A stretch of 46,411 nt of DNA from Bacteroidaceae bacterium. Its GTDB lineage: Bacteria > Bacteroidota > Bacteroidia > Bacteroidales > Bacteroidaceae. Below, piece after piece: positions 8,292 to 16,370 of the stretch. Both the position numbers and the translations under genes were made by a program. Under the pieces are notes generated by a model. It made no database searches, had not been told where the DNA came from, and saw nothing but the letters and a program-made list of their open reading frames with translations. The stretch covers positions 1-46,411 of the forward strand of contig JAGDCM010000047.1 in assembly GCA_017958545.1 (NCBI GenBank), in the 5' to 3' direction. Within the stretch, counting starts at the first letter, position 1. Each line of letters opens with the position of its first letter.

Positions 8292-9977
8292 ATGAACAGT
8301 GTGAGGAGAAATAACGGACTGACACGGGCAGACTACGTGCTGTTTACCATCGTGGCGGCGGCATACTACGTACTGGTGAGGCAATACATACCCACCATAG
8401 ACGACCAGTATTATGTCTTCGCCAACGGGGATTCTCCTGCAAACTATCACATGGTGCGCACTCTGTGGGATGCTGTGATGTCGCAATGCTACGAATACTT
8501 CCACACCAACGGACGATTCCTGATACACGTCTGTGTAGAATACTTAGTAAGCGCGCCATGGCGGCGGGAACTGTTCTTCGCCCTGAGTGCTGCGGTGGTC
8601 TTCCTGCTGCAATGCGGTATGAGTACGCTCGCGAGACGGCGGGCACCTGGACAGAGCTGCGACGGATGGCTCTTTCTCTGCTACGGTATGCTGCTGATGC
8701 CGAATATCAGCACAATATGTCTGGGACGCATCACATATATTGTAGACTACCTGTGGGTGAGCACCGTATACGTATGGTGGTACGTGATGTGGCTGCGCGC
8801 TCCGGGAAACGAGAAAACATCTTTCACCGAGGGATTTTTACTTTGCCTGCTGTCCGCTGCGGTGGGGAGCCTTCACGAAGCCTTTTTCATACCTATGGCG
8901 GGAGCACTCATCGTGCAGCAAATCATCACACACGAAATGCCGCACGGCAGAAAGGCTTGGTTGCTAACCGGTCTTGTCGTCGGTGGAGTGATATTCACGC
9001 TGGCACCCGCGAATGTGATGCGTTTTCTGGGAGAAACAGCAGAAAACGGAGCGTCTGGATATTCGGGTATCAACGCCCTGATAAAGAAGATGTCGGACAT
9101 GGCACATTCCCCGCTGCTGTGGCAATTGTTGCTGACCCATGCATTCATGTTGATTACGGTCGGTACACAAAGCATGAAACGTTTCGTAAGAGACAACACC
9201 TTCGCCTACTCCATCATCATTATCTCCTTTGCCTTTGCACTGCTCGTGGCATACCACAACGACAACCAGCTGATGCTTGCCTCGTTGTGCCTGTATCTGT
9301 TGCTGGCAACATTCCTTCTGCAACACTTCAAGGCTGCGATAAAGACACACATAAGACCGATTGCTGTCATCGTAGGGGCGATAGCGGCAGGATGTTTCTG
9401 CATAGCATACGAAGTAAGAAACGAGGCTTGTAAAGCATGGGAGGAACTTGTGGAATCCGCAAAAAAACAGCCGCAGAAATACGTTGACGGAGCACCTATT
9501 TACAATGTTTTTCTGTATTGCCAGGACAATCCCGCCCTGCAACGATGGGTGGACATCGGAAGCGCCTTTGAACATGTGCATAGCCGCAGCCACAACAACA
9601 TAACCTCTGCATATATCACAGACGGCGTAGATCCCTATATAATCAGTTCTGTACTCCCGGAAGAGAAGGAGACAATAATCAATGCCTGCCGACTGGAAAA
9701 CAAAGTATCAAAGCACGTTTACGAATTAAAGAGTGCACAAACCTATGTCGTACGCCTTCCGAGCAACGCGAATGAAGATAATGTTATCTGTAAAGTAAGG
9801 CATCCCCTGGGTCCTTTTGCACGTATAACCGTAGAACTTAAAAAAGCTATCGGCTATCCTGACAAAAGGCACGAAGAATACCTGAAAATAAACGATATGC
9901 AACGCTTCGAGGCCGACAATTTTGCATATTACATACTTTACGATAAGAACCTCGAAAGCGTAAGTGTGGAGTTTTGA
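8292..9977 (+). CDS. Polytopic membrane protein, DUF6056-like
   Basis: The 561-residue protein has about ten hydrophobic helices in its first 400 residues and a soluble C-terminal part of about 150 residues. Motifs near the N-terminus, IDDQYYVFANGD and YFHTNGRFLIH, recall the DUF6056 group of membrane proteins and, more loosely, GT-C glycosyltransferases in which an acidic pair follows the first helix. No catalytic claim is made. The start at 8292 is chosen because the upstream in-frame GTG precedes the promoter. It stands alone in its transcription unit and converges with the XRE regulator, leaving 3 bases between the stops. A role in envelope polysaccharide or lipid modification is conceivable but is inference. 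Confidence 0.7.
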   Translation: MNSVRRNNGLTRADYVLFTIVAAAYYVLVRQYIPTIDDQYYVFANGDSPANYHMVRTLWDAVMSQCYEYFHTNGRFLIHVCVEYLVSAPWRRELFFALSAAVVFLLQCGMSTLARRRAPGQSCDGWLFLCYGMLLMPNISTICLGRITYIVDYLWVSTVYVWWYVMWLRAPGNEKTSFTEGFLLCLLSAAVGSLHEAFFIPMAGALIVQQIITHEMPHGRKAWLLTGLVVGGVIFTLAPANVMRFLGETAENGASGYSGINALIKKMSDMAHSPLLWQLLLTHAFMLITVGTQSMKRFVRDNTFAYSIIIISFAFALLVAYHNDNQLMLASLCLYLLLATFLLQHFKAAIKTHIRPIAVIVGAIAAGCFCIAYEVRNEACKAWEELVESAKKQPQKYVDGAPIYNVFLYCQDNPALQRWVDIGSAFEHVHSRSHNNITSAYITDGVDPYIISSVLPEEKETIINACRLENKVSKHVYELKSAQTYVVRLPSNANEDNVICKVRHPLGPFARITVELKKAIGYPDKRHEEYLKINDMQRFEADNFAYYILYDKNLESVSVEF

Positions 9978-9980
9978 GGC

Positions 9981-10445
9981 CTAGGATTTGAAAGTCTGGT
10001 ATATCTCGTAGGTGCCGTCGTCGAAGAACACGCGAATCTCCGAAATTCTACGCTCTTTTTTGTCAACATTTTTTACCTGCTCCTGCACCAGACTGTTCAT
10101 CTTACTTCTGGCACCCTGGGAAGAAGCACCGGAAGGCTGCGCAGACATCTGGCTGAAGAGGTCGCCGAAGCCCCCCGCATCGTCACCGCCTTGCAAACGC
10201 GCATCCGCGCGCGCAAGCGTATTATCAGAGGTGGAGGACACCTTCATCTCACCCTCGCCGAACATGAGCCAATTGAGACTGATCTCCGGGAAGCACTCGT
10301 GGATGGCACTCGCGGTGGCCAAGGTGGGTTGGGTGCGCCCGTTGAAGATGCCGGAGAGGGTGGCGGGAGCGATACCTATCCTGTGAGCAAAGTCCACCTG
10401 AGTGCAACCTTGCTGCTCCATGATGAGTTTGATGCGGTCTTTCAT
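9981..10445 (-). CDS. XRE-family helix-turn-helix regulator
   Basis: The 154-residue protein starts with a Cro/CI-type HTH at about 1-60 (DRIKLIMEQQGCTQVDFAHR, then IAPATLSGIFNGRTQPTLAT). The following LNWLMFGEGEMK is common in Bacteroidetes XRE proteins in which a poorly conserved tail follows. The middle (75-115) is Gly/Ser/Ala-rich and disordered; the end (KKERRISEIRVFFDDGTYEI) is a short strand-like unit that may mediate assembly. ATG at 10445 is used because the longer frame reaches upstream of the promoter at 10495. Its targets are unknown; the palindrome at 10577-10603 is a candidate autoregulatory site. Confidence 0.85.
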   Translation of the reverse strand: MKDRIKLIMEQQGCTQVDFAHRIGIAPATLSGIFNGRTQPTLATASAIHECFPEISLNWLMFGEGEMKVSSTSDNTLARADARLQGGDDAGGFGDLFSQMSAQPSGASSQGARSKMNSLVQEQVKNVDKKERRISEIRVFFDDGTYEIYQTFKS

Positions 10446-10494
10446 AATCAAAAAAGATGCACCTCGAAAGAGGCAACAAGTGAATTTTCGGAGG

Positions 10495-10502
10495 CAAAGG
10501 TA
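10495..10502 (-). promoter_or_regulatory. TACCTTTG promoter box for the XRE gene
   Basis: This TAnnTTTG match lies 49 bases before the ATG. A TTG about 20 bases further upstream can serve as the -33 element. Confidence 0.6.
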
Positions 10503-10576
10503 CGAAAAAAAATCCAAACAAGCAACAATTCGGGAACGAAAATTTAAATTCGGCAACAATAAATATTATTCGCATC

Positions 10577-10603
10577 TTCTGATTTACATCTGTAATCATC
10601 AGA
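10577..10603. promoter_or_regulatory. Nested palindrome around TTACATCTGTAA
   Basis: The perfect 12-bp palindrome at 10584-10595 is flanked by a second inverted pair, ttctgat (10577-10583) and atcagaa (10597-10603). It lies upstream of the XRE promoter and shares the TTACAnnTGTAA form with 651-662. Confidence 0.35.
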
Positions 10604-11176
10604 ATGCAGTTCATGCCGTTTACATATCTGTATTTTAACATCCGCACTTCAAGCTATTTGTTCACCTAAAAATGTATAAAAATCATATAAACCGAAAGTT
10701 ATATACGTCAAAATGGCCGAAAATCGGCATTTTTTGCCGTTTTGAAAGAATATTCGCCCGTATTAACACTTTCTTAAGAGTTCTTTGGCTTAATGCTGAT
10801 ATGCTATATTATTGATTTACTGCAAACAAATCACACAAAAGAGGTCGTGCTATTTATGCAGGGCAAAAACAGGCTATCAAGATGTGATTTAACATTTACA
10901 TCTGCGCTCAGCCTCCACTCGCTCTGGTTTGAAAATTTAAATATTCAATTTTGTGACCGAAAACGCTTTCTTTTGTGTTTGTAAATGTAAACTATGCATT
11001 CAAGTTTGTAAACGTAAAAATCTCAAATTTTCGTGCTCTATTTGGGCTCGAATCATTGACAAAACTCTCCCGTCCATGCAATTCTCACGAAGGGAGAAAA
11101 CGGCAAAAAGTCCTCTATTCTTAGGGGTTAGGCCACAAAATTTGTGTTTGAGAAAAACGTCGAGATAGAGTGAAAA
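10604..11176. other. AT-rich intergenic region with a terminator-like hairpin and a repeated 15-mer
   Basis: No convincing gene is seen. At 10716-10728 a GCCGA-AAA-TCGGC hairpin is followed by attttttg on the plus strand; the right arm can instead pair with ttgccg at 10734-10739, so two exclusive hairpins are possible. A direct repeat gtttgtaaa(t/c)gtaaa occurs at 10977-10991 and 11004-11018. A small untranslated RNA ending at about 10735 is possible but unproven. Confidence 0.4.
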
Positions 11177-12208
11177 CTACTGCAGAATGAACAAAACAAG
11201 CTCCAGAAGAAGGTCTCCGGGAGCCATTCTGCAGCCTCCCACCCCCTTCGACTTACCGTCCGTTTGACGTATCTCATGCAAAATGTTCAACACCTTTTTT
11301 GCAGGATACATTCTCATGCCCGGCACAATGTCCTTGCGCACCTTCCAGTCGGGCTGTCCGAGCCACCCGGCCACACCCTTCTCCGTCTTGTCGGGAGCGT
11401 AGAACGTGAGCATCAGATCTGAATAGAAACCATAGAGAATGGACAGCGTGGGCGAAATAGCAAAAGAACGGGGATTGCTGTTAAAATATTTTACGATTTT
11501 CAGCGCCTGAGCCTTGTTTCTACGCGCAAGCGCGGACACCAGCTCGTAATTATTGTACTCACGCGAAAGGCCCGTCTGCTCCTCCACCATCACCGCAGTG
11601 ATGCGTCGCTCGCCCTGCGGGAGGGCATTGCAGAGCTTCCCTATCTCGCTGTCCATGCGGGAGAGGTCGAGCCCCACAAACTCCACGAGCATCTCCACAG
11701 CCTTCGTCTCTATATCGGCACCCTTTTCCTTTGCCGTGCGTGTCACAAACCCAGGCATCGACGTGTCGTAGATGCGCTTGCTCTCAAAGACAACGCCTGC
11801 CTTGGCAATAGCTTTGGAAGCCGACTTGCGGTTGTCCATCGCTCCACCCTTGTGACAGAGGATGAGCACGGTGGTGGGCGAAGGATTCTTAGCGTAAGCC
11901 TCCAATGCGTCCAGATTGCCGCGCAGCTGTTGCGCCTCGCGTACCAAGACTACACGGCGACCGCCCATGACGGGAAACTGACGGCACGAATCGGCAATGC
12001 GCTTGGCATCCGACTCCAGACCGTAGAATATCTCAGCGTCGAAGTCACGCTGTCCCTCAGGAGCCAGAGTGTCGAAGAGGAAAGAAGAAAGACGGTCGAT
12101 GAAGAACGGTTCCTCGCCCTCCAGCAAATAGATGGGGGCAACGACACCGTTCCTGACATCACGCATGATATCCTCAACGGCAGGTCCTGTGACGCGACTT
12201 TGAGCCAT
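11177..12208 (-). CDS. holA: DNA polymerase III delta subunit
   Basis: The 343-residue clamp-loader subunit that opens the beta clamp during replication is recognised by PIYLLEGEEPFFIDRLSSFL near the N-terminus, the FDAEIFYG and FPVMGGRRVVLVREAQQL segments of the AAA+-like domain, and a helical C-terminal part (SPTLSILYGFYSDLMLTFYA). As usual for delta, there is no functional Walker A motif. ATG at 12208 (MAQSRVTG) gives the usual length; the in-frame ATG at 12280 would add a hydrophobic, non-family segment. A promoter box lies only 9 bases before the ATG, so the message may be nearly leaderless. It is divergent from the HsdR-N-like gene, an arrangement seen in other Bacteroidetes as I recall. 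Confidence 0.92.
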   Translation of the reverse strand: MAQSRVTGPAVEDIMRDVRNGVVAPIYLLEGEEPFFIDRLSSFLFDTLAPEGQRDFDAEIFYGLESDAKRIADSCRQFPVMGGRRVVLVREAQQLRGNLDALEAYAKNPSPTTVLILCHKGGAMDNRKSASKAIAKAGVVFESKRIYDTSMPGFVTRTAKEKGADIETKAVEMLVEFVGLDLSRMDSEIGKLCNALPQGERRITAVMVEEQTGLSREYNNYELVSALARRNKAQALKIVKYFNSNPRSFAISPTLSILYGFYSDLMLTFYAPDKTEKGVAGWLGQPDWKVRKDIVPGMRMYPAKKVLNILHEIRQTDGKSKGVGGCRMAPGDLLLELVLFILQ

Positions 12209-12217
12209 ATTCAATTG

Positions 12218-12225
12218 CAAAAATA
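12218..12225 (-). promoter_or_regulatory. TATTTTTG promoter box for holA
   Basis: This match to TAnnTTTG ends 9 bases before the holA ATG, which predicts a leader of only a few bases. Confidence 0.45.
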
Positions 12226-12290
12226 CAAAAAAGAGCAAAGGATAGGATGCAAAGGACGGAAGTTTTTTTCGTTCTTTCAAGGTTTTTTCA

Positions 12291-12298
12291 TACTTTTG
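12291..12298 (+). promoter_or_regulatory. TACTTTTG promoter box for the HsdR-N-like gene
   Basis: This TAnnTTTG match lies 23 bases before the ATG at 12322 and excludes the earlier in-frame ATG at 12247. Confidence 0.6.
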
Positions 12299-12321
12299 CG
12301 AACAAACACAAGACAGACGCT

Positions 12322-12771
12322 ATGAAGCACACACTCAATATGCCACCTGCAAAGCTCACGCTGACGAAACAGCGCGGCGTGATGAAGGTGTGGGACATAC
12401 TGAGGGGAAAGTGGGTGAAATTCACCCCCGAGGAATGGGTGCGACAGACGTTCTGCCACTGGATGACGGGCGAACTGGGCTATCCTGCCGCACGGCTGGG
12501 CAACGAGATAGCAATCGAGCAGAACGGCATGCGCAGACGCTGCGACAGCATCTTCTACGACATGGAAGGACGCCCTGCCATCATCATCGAATACAAGGCG
12601 CCGTACGTACCGCTGACGGAGCGCGTGCTCGACCAGGCTATACGGTATAATATGGTGCTGCGTGTGCCCCGTCTGTTCATCAGCAACGGTATGGAGCACT
12701 GGAGCGTGGAGATAGACGAAAACGACACGCCCCACATCAGGAGGAGCGTGCCGAAATATAACGATTTGTAA
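12322..12771 (+). CDS. Orphan HsdR N-terminal-domain protein (PD-(D/E)XK nuclease fold)
   Basis: The 149-residue protein matches only the N-terminal nuclease domain of type I restriction R subunits, without helicase motifs. The active-site signature is visible: Glu62 (NEIAIEQ), Asp75 (RRCDSIFY), Glu90-x-Lys92 (IIEYKAP) and Gln105 (QAIRYN). Family proteins of this size are common next to holA in Bacteroidetes and are not part of a restriction operon; their role is unknown. No hsdM or hsdS is near. ATG at 12322 follows the promoter box at 12291. A function in DNA repair or in replication-linked DNA cleavage is inference from fold and neighbour. It converges with the zinc-ribbon gene with 12 bases between the stops. 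Confidence 0.8.
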   Translation: MKHTLNMPPAKLTLTKQRGVMKVWDILRGKWVKFTPEEWVRQTFCHWMTGELGYPAARLGNEIAIEQNGMRRRCDSIFYDMEGRPAIIIEYKAPYVPLTERVLDQAIRYNMVLRVPRLFISNGMEHWSVEIDENDTPHIRRSVPKYNDL

Positions 12772-12783
12772 GGGGGATATGCC

Positions 12784-13605
12784 CTACTCGTCTGTCTTGC
12801 GCACAGAACGGCGGCGTTTCGGCTTGTCGTCCGCTACGGCGGTCACCTGTACACCTGCCAGTTCGGGATCAATCATGATACGGCCGCAGTATTCGCACAC
12901 GATAATCTTCTTGCGCATGCGGATATCGAGCTGACGCTGGGGCGGAATCTTGTTGAAGCAGCCACCGCAGGCATCACGCTGCACATAGACCACACCGAGA
13001 CCGTTGCGGCAGTTCTTACGGATGCGCTTGAATGCTGTCAGCAGACGCGTCTCGATGGTGAGTTCCGTAGCCTGAGCCTGCTCTTTGAGCTTCTCCTCCT
13101 CCTCACGGGTCTCCTTGGTAACCTCCTCCAGTTCCACACGCTTGGCGTCAAGGTCTGCACGGCGGTCGTTTACGAGGGTGTTGTTGCGCAGAGCCTCTTC
13201 CTCCTTGGCCTTGATACGCTCCTTGGCCTCGCTGATTTTCTTCTCGTTGAGCTGAATGTCGAGTTCGGCATACTCAATCTGCTTTGAGAGGTTGTCGTAC
13301 TCGCGGTTGTTGCGCACGTTGTCAATCTGTGTCTTGAAGCGCTCGATATTCATCTCGTTCTCCTTGATGTTTGCCTGGCGCTCGCTCACCTCCTTCTTCA
13401 GCGTGATGATGTCGTTGTTGATGTTCTCGATACGGGTGGTGAGGCCCTCGATTTCATCCTCGAGGTCGCGCACCTCCTCGGGCAGTTCGCCGCGGATGGT
13501 ACGTATCTTGTCAATCTCCGAGAGAAGCGTCTGCAGCTTATACAGATTCTTCAACTTCTCCTCCACCTTGAGGTCAGCGACATTTTTCTTGTTGTCTCTT
13601 GCCAT
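12784..13605 (-). CDS. C4-type zinc-ribbon coiled-coil protein
   Basis: The 273-residue protein has a long coiled coil (about 10-185, rich in Glu/Lys/Arg heptads) and a C-terminal C4 zinc ribbon, seen as CGGCFNKIPPQ and CEYCGRI, ending in a basic tail KPKRRRSVRK. This fits the zf-RING_7/CT398-like family, whose members resemble hooks that bind nucleic acid or other proteins; the exact job is not established. Its ATG follows the stop of the Nif3 gene by one base, so the two are translated from one message; this gene pair is conserved in Bacteroidetes and other bacteria as I recall. Confidence 0.88.
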   Translation of the reverse strand: MARDNKKNVADLKVEEKLKNLYKLQTLLSEIDKIRTIRGELPEEVRDLEDEIEGLTTRIENINNDIITLKKEVSERQANIKENEMNIERFKTQIDNVRNNREYDNLSKQIEYAELDIQLNEKKISEAKERIKAKEEEALRNNTLVNDRRADLDAKRVELEEVTKETREEEEKLKEQAQATELTIETRLLTAFKRIRKNCRNGLGVVYVQRDACGGCFNKIPPQRQLDIRMRKKIIVCEYCGRIMIDPELAGVQVTAVADDKPKRRRSVRKTDE

Positions 13606-13606
13606 T

Positions 13607-14374
13607 CTAAATCAGATATTTTATAGGGTTTGTATTTATTTCTGTCATATAGAGTGAAAGCTCGGGCAGGCGCTCCTCAAGAACGCGCTGCAGGAGTTCG
13701 ATGGTGTATTGCTCGCTCTCGTAGTGGCCCAAGACTGCAATCTGTATCTTATCATCATAACCGAAATAACGATGATAATGCATCTCACCCGTGAGGAATG
13801 CGTCAGCCTCCTGACGTACGGCCTCGTCTATCGCGAAATCTCCGGCACCTCCACATATGGCCACACTGCCTATCGGACGGGAAAGCATCTCGTTGTGCAT
13901 CAGACACGAGCAACGGAAGGTTTCCTTGACACGCTCCAGGAAAAACTCGGCCTGCTCCTCCACAGGAAGATAGCCGAGCACTCCTCCACCCTGCATGGGA
14001 ACAAGATCTATGAGACCCAGTTTCTCAGCAATCATGTAGTTCACACCGTCCTCTGCATTGTCCAGATTCGTATGGGCTGCATAGATGGCAATGTCGTTCT
14101 GGATGGCGAGACGCAGGCAACGCTCCACATCCGTGGCATCGGAGACACACTTGAGAGCACGGAAAAGCAACGGATGATGAGCCACAATCATATTGCAACC
14201 CAAGTCCACAGCCTCGCGAAGCACGTCTTCCGTGACGTCCAAACACAATAAGGCCCCTGAAACCTCCGTCTCTGTTAATCCGCACTGAAGTCCAGCATTA
14301 TCATAGCTCTCTTGCAGGGGCAGAGGCGCGAAATGTTCAAGGGCATCGATTACTTCCCTGACTTTCACACTCAC
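13607..14374 (-). CDS. Nif3-like dinuclear metal-centre protein
   Basis: The product (about 255 residues) belongs to the Nif3/YbgI family, hexameric toroids with two metal ions per subunit. Visible ligand motifs are MIVAHHPLLF near residue 65, AAHTNLD near 105 and, close to the end, GHYESEQY. GAGDFAIDEA and GEMHYHRYFGYDD are also family-typical. The function is unclear; GTP cyclohydrolase and other activities have been proposed. No ATG fits: the open frame begins inside the promoter box, so a GTG is used; 14374 is given and 14368 (VKVREVIDAL) is equally possible and aligns better with family starts. It is operonic with the zinc-ribbon gene. Confidence 0.85.
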   Translation of the reverse strand: MSVKVREVIDALEHFAPLPLQESYDNAGLQCGLTETEVSGALLCLDVTEDVLREAVDLGCNMIVAHHPLLFRALKCVSDATDVERCLRLAIQNDIAIYAAHTNLDNAEDGVNYMIAEKLGLIDLVPMQGGGVLGYLPVEEQAEFFLERVKETFRCSCLMHNEMLSRPIGSVAICGGAGDFAIDEAVRQEADAFLTGEMHYHRYFGYDDKIQIAVLGHYESEQYTIELLQRVLEERLPELSLYMTEINTNPIKYLI

Positions 14375-14396
14375 GTGATATATCTGTTTTCGGCCA

Positions 14397-14404
14397 CAAA
14401 AGTA
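14397..14404 (-). promoter_or_regulatory. TACTTTTG promoter box for nif3-like operon
   Basis: This TAnnTTTG match lies 22 bases before the GTG start. It is divergent from the aguA promoter at 14469. Confidence 0.6.
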
Positions 14405-14468
14405 CAAAAAAATTAAGTGTTGTGGAGCATCATCGGGCGCTTTTTTCCCTTATTTGCGATTTTTTGAC

Positions 14469-14476
14469 TACTTTTG
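14469..14476 (+). promoter_or_regulatory. TACTTTTG promoter box for aguA-aguB
   Basis: This TAnnTTTG match lies 47 bases before the aguA ATG at 14524. Confidence 0.6.
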
Positions 14477-14523
14477 CGCCATATTTCGGGCGCACGCGCA
14501 CATATATTTAAACGTATAGCGAC

Positions 14524-15456
14524 ATGAGACGACTGCCAGCTGAATGGGAACCACAAGAAGCCGTACTCCTTACATGGCCACATGAAGGAACCGACTGGTG
14601 CGACTCTCTGGAGGACGTGGAGAAATGCTACGTGAACATCGCCAGAGAGATCGCAAAACGTGAGACGCTGTGGATTGTCACTCCCGAACCGGAACACGTG
14701 CGAAGCCTGCTGAACGGCATCGAAGCAAAGATAATAATGTGTCCGACGAACGACACATGGGCGCGCGACCACGCTTTCATCTCCGTGGAGGAAGACGGCG
14801 AGAGACGATTGCTGAATTTCCTTTTCAATGCATGGGGAGGCAAATTTGAGGCAACACTCGACAACGCCATCAACACCCATATACAATGGGCTGTCGAGGG
14901 CATATACGAAGACCATCTGGACGTAGAACTGGAAGGCGGCAGCATCGAATCGGACGGACTGGGCACCATACTCACCACCACACGATGCAACAAAAATTCC
15001 AACAGACGCAAAGCCGGAGAAGATATCGAAAGCGTATTTATCAACAGTCTTGGAGCCAAACGAATCCTATGGCTGGAGAACGGCGGACTGGAACATGACG
15101 ACACGGACGGTCACATTGACACGCTGGCACGTTTTGCTCCCAATGACGTAATACTCTACGGAGAGGGCGACGAAGCCCTTCTAACAGAACTAAAAGCTCT
15201 GCGTACGATGGAAGGCAAGCCCTACACCCTTGTGCCGCTACCACCCTATCACGTCAATTTCCTCATCATGAACGGTGCCGTGCTGGTGCCCTTCTATGAA
15301 AACGGGGACGACAACGAAAGAGCACGGAAGACTCTGCAGAGCGTTTTCCCAGAAAGAGAAATCGTGGGCATCGACTGCCGCATACTGCTCACACAGAACG
15401 GCAGCCTGCATTGCTGTACCATGCAGTTTCCACTCATAAAAAAGGAAGCAGAATGA
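14524..15456 (+). CDS. aguA: Agmatine deiminase
   Basis: The 310-residue cytosolic enzyme would convert agmatine to N-carbamoylputrescine and ammonia. It carries the guanidine-deiminase signatures: TWARDH (78-83), ELEGGS (135-140), DTDGHIDTLARF with His197 and Asp199, and the nucleophile in SLHCCTMQ (Cys297 by alignment with HCxTxQ). It is slightly shorter than typical bacterial AguA of about 350 residues but all catalytic blocks are present. The next gene, overlapping by ATGA, encodes the enzyme for the following step, which strongly supports agmatine over peptidyl-arginine as substrate. Confidence 0.92.
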   Translation: MRRLPAEWEPQEAVLLTWPHEGTDWCDSLEDVEKCYVNIAREIAKRETLWIVTPEPEHVRSLLNGIEAKIIMCPTNDTWARDHAFISVEEDGERRLLNFLFNAWGGKFEATLDNAINTHIQWAVEGIYEDHLDVELEGGSIESDGLGTILTTTRCNKNSNRRKAGEDIESVFINSLGAKRILWLENGGLEHDDTDGHIDTLARFAPNDVILYGEGDEALLTELKALRTMEGKPYTLVPLPPYHVNFLIMNGAVLVPFYENGDDNERARKTLQSVFPEREIVGIDCRILLTQNGSLHCCTMQFPLIKKEAE

Positions 15457-16328
15457 AAGTCGGTATCATACAAATCAAGTGCTGCGCTGACAGCGAAACC
15501 AATAAGCGCAAACTCGCAGAGCGTATTGACGAAGTCAGCCGAAAGGGCGCAGAACTCGTAATACTGCAGGAACTGCACAACACACTCTATTTCTGCCAGA
15601 CGGAGTCGGTGGAGATGTGTGCACTTGCAGAACCCATCCCGGGGCCTTCGACAGATTTCTACGGAGAAATAGCCAAACGAAACGGTATCGTGCTCGTCAC
15701 ATCACTCTTCGAGCGCAGAGCTGCGGGATTGTATCACAACACGGCTGTGGTCTTCGAACGCGACGGCAGCATAGCGGGAAAATACCGAAAGATGCACATA
15801 CCGGACGACCCCGCTTATTACGAAAAGTTCTACTTCACTCCCGGTGACCAAGGATTCAGGCCCATCAAGACATCCGTGGGAATGCTGGGCGTACAGGTGT
15901 GCTGGGATCAATGGTATCCGGAAGGAGCAAGACTCATGGCGCTGCGAGGTGCCGAAATACTCATATACCCCACAGCCATCGGTTACGAAAGCAGCGACAC
16001 ACCCGAAGAACAGGAACGCCAGCGCAACGCGTGGCAAACCGTGCAGAGAGGGCATGCCGTAGCTAACGGACTACCCGTGATAGCTGTAAACCGCTGCGGA
16101 CATGAGTCCGACCCGTCCGGCCTGACAAAAGGAATACAATTCTGGGGTACCAGTTTCGTAGCCGGTCCGCAGGGAGAAATCGTTTACGAGGCACCTCAGG
16201 AAGAGGAAGTAGCTGTCGTGGTAGATGTAGATATGGCACGCAGTGAGCAGGTGCGCCGCTGGTGGCCGTTCCTGAGAGACAGAAGAATAGAAGCGTTCGA
16301 TGGGCTCACAAAACGTTTCATCGACTAA
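15453..16328 (+). CDS. aguB: N-carbamoylputrescine amidohydrolase
   Basis: The 291-residue nitrilase-superfamily enzyme hydrolyses N-carbamoylputrescine to putrescine, carbon dioxide and ammonia. The catalytic triad is visible as Glu40 (ILQELH), Lys113 (YRKMHIPDD) and Cys150 (VCWDQWYPE). EKFYFTPGDQGF and the C-terminal RRWWPFLRDRRIEAF are typical of AguB. The ATG at 15453 overlaps the aguA stop in ATGA, so the two are translationally coupled. Putrescine then feeds polyamine synthesis. The following gene, 42 bases on, is a glutamine synthetase that could capture the released ammonia. Confidence 0.94.
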   Translation: MKVGIIQIKCCADSETNKRKLAERIDEVSRKGAELVILQELHNTLYFCQTESVEMCALAEPIPGPSTDFYGEIAKRNGIVLVTSLFERRAAGLYHNTAVVFERDGSIAGKYRKMHIPDDPAYYEKFYFTPGDQGFRPIKTSVGMLGVQVCWDQWYPEGARLMALRGAEILIYPTAIGYESSDTPEEQERQRNAWQTVQRGHAVANGLPVIAVNRCGHESDPSGLTKGIQFWGTSFVAGPQGEIVYEAPQEEEVAVVVDVDMARSEQVRRWWPFLRDRRIEAFDGLTKRFID

Positions 16329-16370
16329 AGAACAACAAACTATATAACCGTATAATAAAAAACAGCATAT

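Noticed and set aside
8116-8325. A 69-codon minus-strand frame upstream of the adaptor gene
   Set aside because: It spans both divergent promoter boxes and has no recognisable features.
10793-11168. Two short plus-strand frames of 63 and 71 codons
   Set aside because: They are AT-rich, have no good start context or domain and overlap each other in different frames. They are more likely chance.
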